NCBI GenBank assembly: GCA_013619005.1
Contig: JABXKY010000205.1
Location: 1-8,665 of the forward strand
Reading direction: 5' to 3'
Source: Candidatus Bathyarchaeota archaeon
GTDB taxonomy: Archaea > Thermoproteota > Bathyarchaeia > TCS64
DNA length: 8,665 nucleotides
Below, in pieces: positions 1 to 6,134 of the stretch; the first letter of the stretch is position 1, and each line of letters opens with the position of its first letter. The position numbers and the translations under genes were made by a program. Below the pieces are notes generated by a model. It was not told the DNA's origin and ran no database searches. It worked only from the letters and a program-made list of their open reading frames with translations.

Positions 1-400
1 GAATCTTATGGGAGCCTGGTTTGCCGCCGGAGAGGACCGGCGAGTCTTTCGGTTCGACGGCAATAGCTTGAAACTCCGGCTTCCTCCCCTTAATCGCGTC
101 GGCAATCCCGGTAATGGTTCCCCCGGTTCCGACCCCGGCAACCAGGATATCCACCCTGCCATGCTCGGAGATTATCTCTTTGAACACCTCGGCTACCTGT
201 TCTGGGTTTGTTACGTCTATGATCTTGGATGATGCCGACCCGCCTTCCTCATTGATCCTGTCCGCTGTCTCCGACACCTTCTCTGAGATGTCAGTCAGCA
301 CAACATGGGCGCCGTGCCATGCGAGGACCTTGCTAATCCCTGCACCTATCCCCTGCATCGCTCCGGTTACCACCGCTACTTTTCCTTCAAGTCTACTCAT
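1..400 (-). CDS. SDR N-terminus fused in frame to cysteine synthase segment (partial)
   Basis: The frame starts at ATG 400-398 and is open for 133 codons to the window edge, so the 3' end is missing. Residues 1-82 are a typical short-chain dehydrogenase N-terminus: a beta strand (KVAVVTG), the nucleotide-binding TGxxxGxG glycine motif as TGAMQGIG (residues 12-19), an acidic residue after the second strand (LTDIS, D37) that favours NAD over NADP, and D62-V63 before the next helix. After GRVDILV (81-87) an SDR should continue with NNAG. Instead residues 88-133 read as the middle of a CysK-type cysteine synthase: [31 protein letters not shown]. The SDR catalytic Tyr/Lys and the cysteine synthase PLP lysine are both absent, so this reading should lack either activity. 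The start is firm: AGGAGG lies 7 bases upstream, and the gene overlaps gcvPB by 8 bases. The SDR probably belongs to the gcvPA-gcvPB operon; the CysK part is suspect. Confidence 0.75.
   Translation of the reverse strand, partial: MSRLEGKVAVVTGAMQGIGAGISKVLAWHGAHVVLTDISEKVSETADRINEEGGSASSKIIDVTNPEQVAEVFKEIISEHGRVDILVAGVGTGGTITGIADAIKGRKPEFQAIAVEPKDSPVLSGGKPGSHKI
140..154 (-). other. Chimera junction between SDR and CysK sequence
   Basis: Residues 83-87 (V-D-I-L-V) are common to both families at this place: SDRs have GR-V/I-D-I-L-V-NNAG and cysteine synthases have VD-I/V-F/L-V-AG-V/I-GTGGT. The switch therefore falls in a short shared stretch. Codon choice also changes across it. All five Ile codons on the CysK side are ATT and three of four Pro codons are CCG. 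On the SDR side Ile is mostly ATC or ATA. This points to two different source sequences joined here. Confidence 0.6.
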
Positions 401-1928
401 GGTTCTTCCTCCTGTATGCCCTCCAGCTCATGGCCCACTTCTTCGGGTCGTTGAACCCGTCGAAGACGATCCTGTGATTGCTGCTGTTATGTGGCGCCGT
501 CTTGACCAGCTCAGGGTCAGTGTACGCCTCCTCTATCACCTTCTCCAAAACTGCGCACCAGTAATCGATGTCCGCCTTGCTGTATGTCTCGCATGGCTCG
601 GGCGTGAACGGCTCTGGTATCAGCCACGGGTGGTGGCTGGTGAAGAAGCTCTGGATGCCGTAGTCAATCACCCTGCGATTGAGCTCGGCTATGCCCACCC
701 CTGTATCCTTCTTCAGTTGCTCAAGGCTCCACCTGGCCTGGTCAACCCGCCTGCCGGGGTAGGTGAGGGTGATGCCCCTGATCTCCTTCAGCTTCTTGAC
801 CAGGTACTGGTTGTTAATCATGCTAACCTCCGCCGCCTCCCTGATGCCCCGAGCTCCCAAGGCCATGCACCAAGCGTATGAGCGGACAACCACCTGCAGG
901 TTGCCCATGAAGTCTCTGACCTTTCCGATGCTCTTGGGGCGATCATAGTCAAGAGTGTATCTTCCATCCTCTTTCTTCACGATTACAGGCGTTGGCAGGT
1001 ACTCCTCAAGCTCCTTTGTGACCCCCACCGCTGCTGACCCAGGCCCGCTGCTTCCGTGGGGACTGCTGAAGGTCTTGTGTAGGTTGAAGAACAGCATATC
1101 GAACCCTGCCTCCTTTGCCCTTGTGACCCCCATGATGGCGTTTGCGTTTGCCTGGTCGTAGCTGCACAGGCCCCCTGCGTCGTGGATTATTCCCGTCCAC
1201 TCGTCGATGTTGAGGTTGAATATGCCAATGTCCTCTGGGTTTGTGATGAAGCACCCCGCCGTCCTTGGACCGACAACCTCCTTCAGGGCGTCGGTATCAG
1301 GCAGGCCCGTTGTCTCGTCAGGGTATAACGTGAGTACCTTGTACCCCGCAGTCGCGGGGGTCGCGGCGTCGCATGGGTGGCTGAAAATGGTGGTGATAAC
1401 CTCGTCCCTCTCTGGCTCTCCCCTGTCTGCGTGGTACTTTCTCATGATGAGGGCGTTGTTGTAACACCCAGCGGACCCCCCCGGGGGCTGGAAACTGAAG
1501 GCGTCCATGCCGCTGATTTCTCTGAGGTACGTGTCACCGAACTCGTACACCATCCCGAGCAGTCCCTGTATGGTCTCCTCGGGCTGTAGCGGGTGTATGT
1601 CCCCGATGAGGCCGGCAAACTCCTCGTTGATCTTGGGGCTGTACTTCATGGTGCATGTCCCGATTCCCAGGCCAATCTCCATCTCCATGCCGAGGGTCAT
1701 CTGGCTGAGCCTCAGGTAGTGCCTGAGGACCTGTGCCTGGCTGAGCTCGGGTAGACCTGGCGCAGCCTTCCTCTTCATGGAGTCTGGTATGAGGTCTGAC
1801 ACAGAGCCCACCCTATTCCTGATCTTCTCCTCCGCCCTTGGAGGTATGAACCCCCTCTCCCCAGGTGAGGTTAACTCGTGTATTATGGGCTCGCTCCACC
1901 GAGGCGCCTGATACTCCCTTATCTTCAC
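393..1928 (-). CDS. gcvPB: Divergent glycine dehydrogenase (P-protein) subunit 2, GcvPB-like
   Basis: This 511-residue protein is a fold-type I PLP enzyme of the P-protein family. In the glycine cleavage system the PA/PB pair decarboxylates glycine and passes the aminomethyl group to lipoyl H-protein. Visible family marks are [13 protein letters not shown] (90-102), [11 protein letters not shown] (112-122), Y257-D258 followed by QANANAI for the PLP nitrogen contact, and [10 protein letters not shown] with the Schiff-base lysine at K285, then GPGSAAVGV. Several usual motifs are changed: QPxxGAHGE is QPPGGSAGC (147-155), and the SAHGTNPAS loop is [11 protein letters not shown] (183-193), where H184 may still stack on the PLP. 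Length is near the usual 480-510. The start is GTG, supported by a strong SD, and overlaps the GcvPA stop as GTGA, so the two are made together. No gcvH or gcvT is in the window. The P-protein family call is firm; glycine as substrate is uncertain. Confidence 0.88.
   Translation of the reverse strand: MKIREYQAPRWSEPIIHELTSPGERGFIPPRAEEKIRNRVGSVSDLIPDSMKRKAAPGLPELSQAQVLRHYLRLSQMTLGMEMEIGLGIGTCTMKYSPKINEEFAGLIGDIHPLQPEETIQGLLGMVYEFGDTYLREISGMDAFSFQPPGGSAGCYNNALIMRKYHADRGEPERDEVITTIFSHPCDAATPATAGYKVLTLYPDETTGLPDTDALKEVVGPRTAGCFITNPEDIGIFNLNIDEWTGIIHDAGGLCSYDQANANAIMGVTRAKEAGFDMLFFNLHKTFSSPHGSSGPGSAAVGVTKELEEYLPTPVIVKKEDGRYTLDYDRPKSIGKVRDFMGNLQVVVRSYAWCMALGARGIREAAEVSMINNQYLVKKLKEIRGITLTYPGRRVDQARWSLEQLKKDTGVGIAELNRRVIDYGIQSFFTSHHPWLIPEPFTPEPCETYSKADIDYWCAVLEKVIEEAYTDPELVKTAPHNSSNHRIVFDGFNDPKKWAMSWRAYRRKNHE
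408..413 (-). promoter_or_regulatory. Shine-Dalgarno site of the SDR gene
   Basis: The minus strand reads AGGAGG followed by seven bases (AAGAACC) and the ATG at 400. It lies inside the last codons of the gcvPB-like gene and fixes the SDR start, consistent with coupled translation across the 8-base overlap. Confidence 0.7.
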
Positions 1929-3388
1929 GCCAGCACCTCCCTCAGAGCCGCGTCCAGTTTCTCTATCATGTCAAGGCTGTGCATCTCGGTGACACAGTAA
2001 AGGGCGGCCTCGCCCAACTCGGGGTACTCCCCATTGATGTCCTTCCCGCCAATTATCCCGTGTTCAAGAAGTGACCTGCTAACCTCCTTAACAGGCCTGT
2101 TGAACTTGACAGGGAACTCCTTGAAGAAGCCCCTGAAAGGCACCTCGACTCCATCAATATCCTCCATCAGGCTCGCAGTGTAATTGCTCTTCTGTATGAT
2201 GGTCTCCCCCAGCTCCCTCATACCCTCAGGACCAAGGAGGCTCATGTAAACCGCCGCCGTGATCCCCCAGAGCGCCGTGGTCGTGCCAACCCAGTCCTTG
2301 GCGTTCTCTCGGGCTATATAGCTGGTCCTCTCATAGAGGGCCTGACCGAAGCCGTACTCCCCCTCCACAGCCGTCGTCGCGAGGCTCACCAGCCTCAGGG
2401 GGAACTCGGCGACGTAGCTCAGCTCGTCCCTGGTGGCTATGAAGCCACAACTTCCGCCGCCCGCGAACATCCTGATTCCCAGCGGCTGTGCCTCCCCGCA
2501 GGCGATGTCAGCCCCGTAGCTTGCCGGCGATGCCAGCACGCCCAGTGATATAGCATCAACACCCACCACGCTCTCGGCGTCCACACCGTGGGCGATATCA
2601 CAAATCTCCTTTGCATTGGCCTCGATGACCCCCAGGTAGTTGGGGTTCTCAAAGTACACACAGGCGACTTTGTTGCTCATCTTATTCTTCAGGTCCTCGA
2701 TGTCCACCCTGCCATTCTCCAGGTCCAGGTCGACCATGGTGATCTTGATGGCGTTGTCCCGGTTAACCGATCCACAGAAGTTCTCCAGTATCTGGAGCCT
2801 CGCCGGGCTCACGTTCCTGGGAACCAGCACCTCCTTCCTCTCCGTGATCCTGGAGGCCATCCTCACACTGTTCCCCGCGGCCGCGCCCCAGTCATATGTG
2901 GGGGTGCCTGATACCTCCATGTCAAGCAGCTCGCATATGAGGCTCTGGAACTCGAAATTTGCCTGGAACCTTCCCAGGTCGCTGTGGCTCCCACCCGCGT
3001 AAGCGGTAAGGAACTCACTCCTGCTCTGAATAATCTCGCAGACCTTGGGCACATAGTGGTGCCAGCAGCCAGCCCCCAGAAAGCTGATGTAATCATTGGC
3101 GGTCTTGTTGCTCAAAAATAATTCCTCGATGTGCCTCTTCAGGTCCAGCTCGCTTGGCAAAGCCTCAGGTAGATCCATTGACCGTTTCAGCAATAACCGG
3201 TCAGGGATCATCTCGGCGTAGAGCTCCGCGGCGCTGGAGGCCCCTATCTCCTCCAGCATCTTTTTCTTAATATTTGGCACGGAGTTCGGAATATATGGGT
3301 GAACAAAATCATCTCCCATCTTGAACAGTTTGATAGGTGGCGGTCCGCGTTTATCCCTTTCCATGACCCCTAGAGGCTCATGAGTCAC
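1925..3388 (-). CDS. gcvPA: Divergent glycine dehydrogenase (P-protein) subunit 1, GcvPA-like
   Basis: This 487-residue protein is the partner of the GcvPB-like subunit; a PA/PB dimer forms one P-protein active site. Family marks in order are IPNSVPNIKKKMLEEIGASS (33-52), FLGAGCWHHYVP (103-114), SRSEFLTAY (122-130), FEFQSLICELLDMEVS (145-160), NPNYLGVIE (248-256), the VVGVDAISLGVLASP strand (274-288), YGADIACGEAQPLGI (291-305) and the C-terminal AAVYMSLLGPEGMREL (378-393). Differences from the usual family are clear. The TPYQPEISQG loop is AGGSHSDLGRFQ (131-142), YDGATA is YDWGAAAG (165-172), and the usual REKATSNICTNQ region is ARENAKDWVGTTTALW (359-374). About 25 extra residues precede the normal N-terminus. 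The start is GTG 3388; an in-frame ATG at 3364 is an alternative. It is the first gene of the operon. The substrate may not be glycine. Confidence 0.86.
   Translation of the reverse strand: MTHEPLGVMERDKRGPPPIKLFKMGDDFVHPYIPNSVPNIKKKMLEEIGASSAAELYAEMIPDRLLLKRSMDLPEALPSELDLKRHIEELFLSNKTANDYISFLGAGCWHHYVPKVCEIIQSRSEFLTAYAGGSHSDLGRFQANFEFQSLICELLDMEVSGTPTYDWGAAAGNSVRMASRITERKEVLVPRNVSPARLQILENFCGSVNRDNAIKITMVDLDLENGRVDIEDLKNKMSNKVACVYFENPNYLGVIEANAKEICDIAHGVDAESVVGVDAISLGVLASPASYGADIACGEAQPLGIRMFAGGGSCGFIATRDELSYVAEFPLRLVSLATTAVEGEYGFGQALYERTSYIARENAKDWVGTTTALWGITAAVYMSLLGPEGMRELGETIIQKSNYTASLMEDIDGVEVPFRGFFKEFPVKFNRPVKEVSRSLLEHGIIGGKDINGEYPELGEAALYCVTEMHSLDMIEKLDAALREVLA
1934..1941 (-). promoter_or_regulatory. 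Shine-Dalgarno site of the gcvPB-like gene
   Basis: The minus strand reads GGGAGGTG, then CTGGC, then the GTG start at 1928. It matches the complement of the 16S rRNA tail (CACCTCC) and sits in the last codons of the gcvPA-like gene. It supports the GTG start over later codons. Confidence 0.75.
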
Positions 3389-3422
3389 TCCCTACTTCCA
3401 TTATCGATCCTACATACGTAAC

Positions 3423-3429
3423 GTTTAAC
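3423..3429 (-). promoter_or_regulatory. Possible TATA-like box for the gcvPA operon
   Basis: The minus strand reads GTTAAAC, centred about 38 bases before the GTG start of the gcvPA-like gene, a distance that fits an archaeal TATA box with a short leader. The motif is weak and is the only candidate I see in this gap; the gene could also be read through from the glycyl radical enzyme upstream. Confidence 0.25.
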
Positions 3430-3596
3430 CCACGGGTGAGAGGGAGACGCGCGCGCAGGAGTACAGCAAGACGTGGAGGAACCTGAAGATGCCCGCGGAG
3501 GTCACCCCCCAGGTGATCCACTACTTCTGGCCCGATGAATCGTTTAGAAGGGAGTTACCAAAATACCCGCCCACACATTTCCTGGACAAGCCATAG
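3429..3596 (+). pseudogene. Plus-strand coding remnant (C-terminal end of an unknown protein)
   Basis: After a TAA at 3426 the frame is open for 55 codons and ends in TAG at 3594-3596. Its residues look protein-like, rich in aromatic residues and proline: QEYSKTWRNLKMPAEV, VIHYFWPDESFRREL, then PPTHFLDKP. Codon choice is like the neighbours (AGG for Arg, GTC, ATC, CAG). There is no good start; the only ATG, at 3489, would leave 35 residues with no SD. It ends directly before a hairpin and T run facing the same way. I read it as the surviving 3' end of a lost gene lying between two minus-strand genes. I do not recognise the family, and an intact small protein from 3489 cannot be excluded. Confidence 0.45.
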
Positions 3597-3615
3597 GGGC
3601 CAGCGCCCTTTTTTT
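3597..3615 (+). terminator. Hairpin plus T run, likely terminator on the plus strand
   Basis: GGGC, loop CAGC, GCCC (3597-3608), followed by seven T (3609-3615). The T run lies on the plus strand just after the TAG of the coding remnant, so it would end that transcript. The stem is only 4 bp. On the minus strand the hairpin has no T run, so it is not a good terminator for the glycyl radical enzyme, whose stop codon touches it. Confidence 0.45.
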
Positions 3616-5974
3616 AGACCTCAGTCTGGACGGTCCTGGCTATGATCTCTTCCTGGAGCTCCTTCCCGATGTCCACGAAGTAGTCGCTGTACCCTGCCAC
3701 CCTCACGATGAGGTCCGTGTGTTTGTCGGGGTGAGCCTGGGCGTCCCTCAGGGTCTCCTCGTCCACGACGTTGAACTGGATGTGGTGGCCGTCCAATTCG
3801 AAGTAGCTGCGTACCAGCTGGAGTATCTTGTCGATGTTCTCCTCGCCCTCGAATATGCTGGGCAAGAACTTTTGGTTCAGTAGCGTCCCGCCGGTCCTAG
3901 CGTGGTCTATCTTGGCCGTTGACTTGATGACGGCGGTTGGCCCGTTCTTATCGGCGCCGTGTACCGGGCTGATGCCGTCGCTGACGGGGTCACCGGCCTT
4001 CCTTCCATCAGGCGTTGCACCTGTTACCCTTCCGAAGTAGATATGAACCGTGGTGGGCAGCAGGTTGACCCTGTATCTGCCTCCCTTGGTGTTTGGCCTG
4101 CCATTCAGCGCGTCATAGTAGGCGTTGAAGACGCTTACGGCGATTTCATCTGCCCTGTCGTTGTCATTTCCATACTTGGGTGTCCTGTTGAGCAGGAGCT
4201 GCCGGGTTCTCTCGTCATCAAAGTCTCCGTCAACGGCGTCAATGAGCTCCACCAGGTTCATGGTGCCCTCCTCGAAGACGTGGTGCTTGATCGCGCTCAG
4301 GCTATCGGTGACAGTGCCGATTCCGACCCCCTGGATGTAAGTGACGTTGTACCTGGGCCCTCCGTCGTGGTAGTCCTTGGCCTTCTCGATGCAGTCATCG
4401 ACGATGATGCTCATGAACGGGCTGGGCAGATATTCGGCGTAGAGCCTCTCGTTGATGTTGTTGCCCTTGATCTTCAGGTCAACGAAGCAGTTGAGCTGCC
4501 TCACATAGGCGTTGAATACATCCTCGAATGAGGTGAAACCGCTGGGATCACCTGTTTTGAGCCCCACCTGCCTGCCCGATACCGGGTCAACCCCGTCATG
4601 AAGCGCCAGCTCCAGTATCTTGGGCCAGTTCATGTAACCCGTCAGCGTGCAGCTCTCCTTGCCGAAGCCGCTTATGGTTACGCACCCGCTTGGTCCTCCA
4701 GCCCTGGCATCGGCCAGGCTCTTTCCGGCGTGGAGGAACTCCTTGATGATGACGTCCGTGTTGAACAGGCTGGGCTGTCCGAAACCCTCCTTGACGACGC
4801 CTAGCGCCTGCCTCAGGAAGCCGTCTGGGTTTTGGTTGCTTAGCTGGATGCAGGCGCTGGGCTGAATGAGCTTCATGTCCTTGACCACGTCCAGTATCAG
4901 GTAGCTCAGTTCGTTGACGGCGTCAGAGCCGTCAGGTTTGATACCCCCCACGTTCAGGAGCGCAAAGTCCTGGTACGTTCCGCTCTGCTCCTCTGTGATA
5001 GCCGTCTTGGGCGGCGCAGGCTGGTTGTTGAACTTTACCCAGAACGCCTCCAGCAGTTCCTTGGCTTCCTCGCGGTCGAGGTTTCCGTTGGCTAGGTCCC
5101 GCTGATAGAAGCCGTTCCAGTGCTGGTCGACCCTGCCAGGGTTGAAGCTGTCCCATGTGTTGAGCTCGGTGACCACGCCCAGGTGGTAGAACCAGTAGGT
5201 CTGGAGCGCCTCCCAGAAATCCCTCGGGGGCTCCTGGGGCACCCTTGAGCATACATCAGCGATCTTCTCCAGCTCTTCCTTACGCTTTGGGTTTGCCTCA
5301 ACGGCGGCGAGCCTTTTTGCTTCCTCGACGTACCTCTGTGAGTAAGCCGCCATCGCGTCCGCTGCGATCATCATGGCTTTCAGCTGCTCCTGCTTGCCGT
5401 ACGCCTCCATGTCGTTGTGGAAATCGAGGGAGTCCAACTTTGCTTTCATGCGTGCCTTGAACCCGTTCAGTCCTGTCCTGTAGATCTTGTCATCGAGAAC
5501 GGCGTGCCCCGGGGATCTCTGCTCCATGAACTCGGTGAATACCCCGGCCTCGAACGCAGTGTGCCACTGGGGCTCCATGGCCTCGAATAGCTTCTCACGC
5601 ATGCTCTTCCCCTTCCAGAACGGGATGATCTCCTCGCTGTAGACGTTCTTGGCAGCCTGGTCGGCCCTGAAGGGCGTCCTCTCCCTCCCATCCATCACCT
5701 CAAGGTCGGATATGGAGTGGCAGCACAGCTCGGGGAACGTGGGGGTCGCCTTGGGCGCTTTTCCCCTCTCGCCCACTATGAGCTCTCCGTCGCTGATGCT
5801 GATAGTCTTATTTTTCAGAATGTGTTTGAAGGCCAGCGCCCTGAAAACCGGTGTGCTGTACCTATGGTTCTCGTTATCCCGGTAGAACTCCGTTAACAGC
5901 TCGGCCCTCTCTGTATCGATGTAGGGCTTGGTCGAGACGCTTTCATGCCTTAACCCTCTTATACGCTCGTTCAA
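3614..5974 (-). CDS. Glycyl radical enzyme, PFL2/arylacetate decarboxylase-like, GCVT variant
   Basis: A complete 786-residue glycyl radical enzyme; family members are usually about 780-900. These oxygen-sensitive enzymes carry a backbone radical on a C-terminal glycine, installed by a radical-SAM activase, which makes a thiyl radical on a cysteine in the active site. Seen here: the N-terminal PFL domain with DGELIVGERG (62-71), FPELCCHSISDLEV (80-93), TWDSFNPGRVDQ (273-284), the cysteine loop AGGPSGCVTISGFGKESC with C431, FNVV (734-737), and the glycyl loop RVAGYSDYF with G761. FGKE...LTGYMNWPKILEL after the cysteine resembles arylacetate decarboxylases. The cysteine lies in GCVT, so the Glu at Cys+2 found in most eliminases and decarboxylases is Thr433. 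Pyruvate formate-lyase itself is unlikely, because that enzyme has a Cys-Cys pair. The start is TTG with GGAGG 8 bases upstream; the N-terminus NERIRGLR fits the family. No activase is nearby. The reaction is unassigned. Confidence 0.92.
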   Translation of the reverse strand: MNERIRGLRHESVSTKPYIDTERAELLTEFYRDNENHRYSTPVFRALAFKHILKNKTISISDGELIVGERGKAPKATPTFPELCCHSISDLEVMDGRERTPFRADQAAKNVYSEEIIPFWKGKSMREKLFEAMEPQWHTAFEAGVFTEFMEQRSPGHAVLDDKIYRTGLNGFKARMKAKLDSLDFHNDMEAYGKQEQLKAMMIAADAMAAYSQRYVEEAKRLAAVEANPKRKEELEKIADVCSRVPQEPPRDFWEALQTYWFYHLGVVTELNTWDSFNPGRVDQHWNGFYQRDLANGNLDREEAKELLEAFWVKFNNQPAPPKTAITEEQSGTYQDFALLNVGGIKPDGSDAVNELSYLILDVVKDMKLIQPSACIQLSNQNPDGFLRQALGVVKEGFGQPSLFNTDVIIKEFLHAGKSLADARAGGPSGCVTISGFGKESCTLTGYMNWPKILELALHDGVDPVSGRQVGLKTGDPSGFTSFEDVFNAYVRQLNCFVDLKIKGNNINERLYAEYLPSPFMSIIVDDCIEKAKDYHDGGPRYNVTYIQGVGIGTVTDSLSAIKHHVFEEGTMNLVELIDAVDGDFDDERTRQLLLNRTPKYGNDNDRADEIAVSVFNAYYDALNGRPNTKGGRYRVNLLPTTVHIYFGRVTGATPDGRKAGDPVSDGISPVHGADKNGPTAVIKSTAKIDHARTGGTLLNQKFLPSIFEGEENIDKILQLVRSYFELDGHHIQFNVVDEETLRDAQAHPDKHTDLIVRVAGYSDYFVDIGKELQEEIIARTVQTEV

Positions 5975-5982
5975 TCAATGGG

Positions 5983-5987
5983 CCTCC
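5983..5987 (-). promoter_or_regulatory. Shine-Dalgarno site of the glycyl radical enzyme
   Basis: The minus strand reads GGAGG, then the 8-base spacer CCCATTGA, then TTG at 5974. It decides for the TTG start, since no ATG lies close by in frame. A second TTG four bases upstream is out of frame. Confidence 0.65.
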
Positions 5988-6030
5988 AAATACGGGAATT
6001 TATCCTCTAAACTCTCATCGTCCTGCCTCT

Positions 6031-6038
6031 CATAAATG
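6031..6038 (-). promoter_or_regulatory. Possible TATA-like box for the glycyl radical enzyme
   Basis: The minus strand reads CATTTATG about 60 bases before the TTG start. With the usual archaeal spacing, transcription would begin near 6008 and give a leader of about 35 bases that includes the GGAGG site. A second AT-rich stretch at 5998-6005 (GGATAAAT) is an alternative. Both are weak. Confidence 0.3.
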
Positions 6039-6051
6039 TTGGTCTCTAGCA

Positions 6052-6094
6052 ACTCACAATATGTGACTACTTCAGGCGACCATCAACTGTGAGT
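6052..6094. promoter_or_regulatory. Inverted TCACA/TGTGA elements between divergent genes
   Basis: TCACA-ATA-TGTGA (6054-6066) is a 13-base inverted repeat. ACTCACA (6052-6058) also pairs with TGTGAGT (6088-6094), which ends just before the TATA box of the bactofilin-like gene. TGTGACT at 6062 and TGTGAGT at 6088 are near-direct copies 26 bases apart. This arrangement could be an operator shared by the divergent transcripts. The arms are short, so chance cannot be excluded. Confidence 0.3.
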
Positions 6095-6098
6095 CCGC

Positions 6099-6105
6099 TT
6101 TAAAA
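6099..6105 (+). promoter_or_regulatory. TATA box of the bactofilin-like gene
   Basis: TTTAAAA in the context CGCTTTAAAAGC. With archaeal spacing the transcript should start near 6128, only a few bases before ATG 6135. That fits the lack of a Shine-Dalgarno site there and would place the TTG at 6126 outside the mRNA. Confidence 0.5.
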
Positions 6106-6134
6106 GCAGAAAAACCGAGTCCCCCTTGATTAAA

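Noticed and set aside
1..139. A functional cysteine synthase gene
   Set aside because: Only the middle part is present, without the N-terminal PLP-lysine region and without its own start, and the frame continues from an SDR.
114..881. Long plus-strand open frame of 255 codons across the SDR start and the gcvPB 3' end
   Set aside because: It is antisense to two genes with clear family motifs, its translation shows no domain, and it crosses their boundary. It is a by-product of GC-rich coding sequence.
3959..4531. Plus-strand open frame of 190 codons inside the glycyl radical enzyme
   Set aside because: The opposite strand encodes conserved glycyl radical enzyme residues throughout, and this frame has low-complexity valine/aspartate-rich content.
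3614..5974. Pyruvate formate-lyase proper
   Set aside because: That enzyme uses two adjacent cysteines; here the site is G430-C431-V432, and the surrounding motifs are of the PFL2/decarboxylase type.
6126..6134. TTG at 6126 as start of the bactofilin-like gene
   Set aside because: No Shine-Dalgarno site, and the TATA spacing puts the transcript start after it; ATG 6135 is in frame and better placed.
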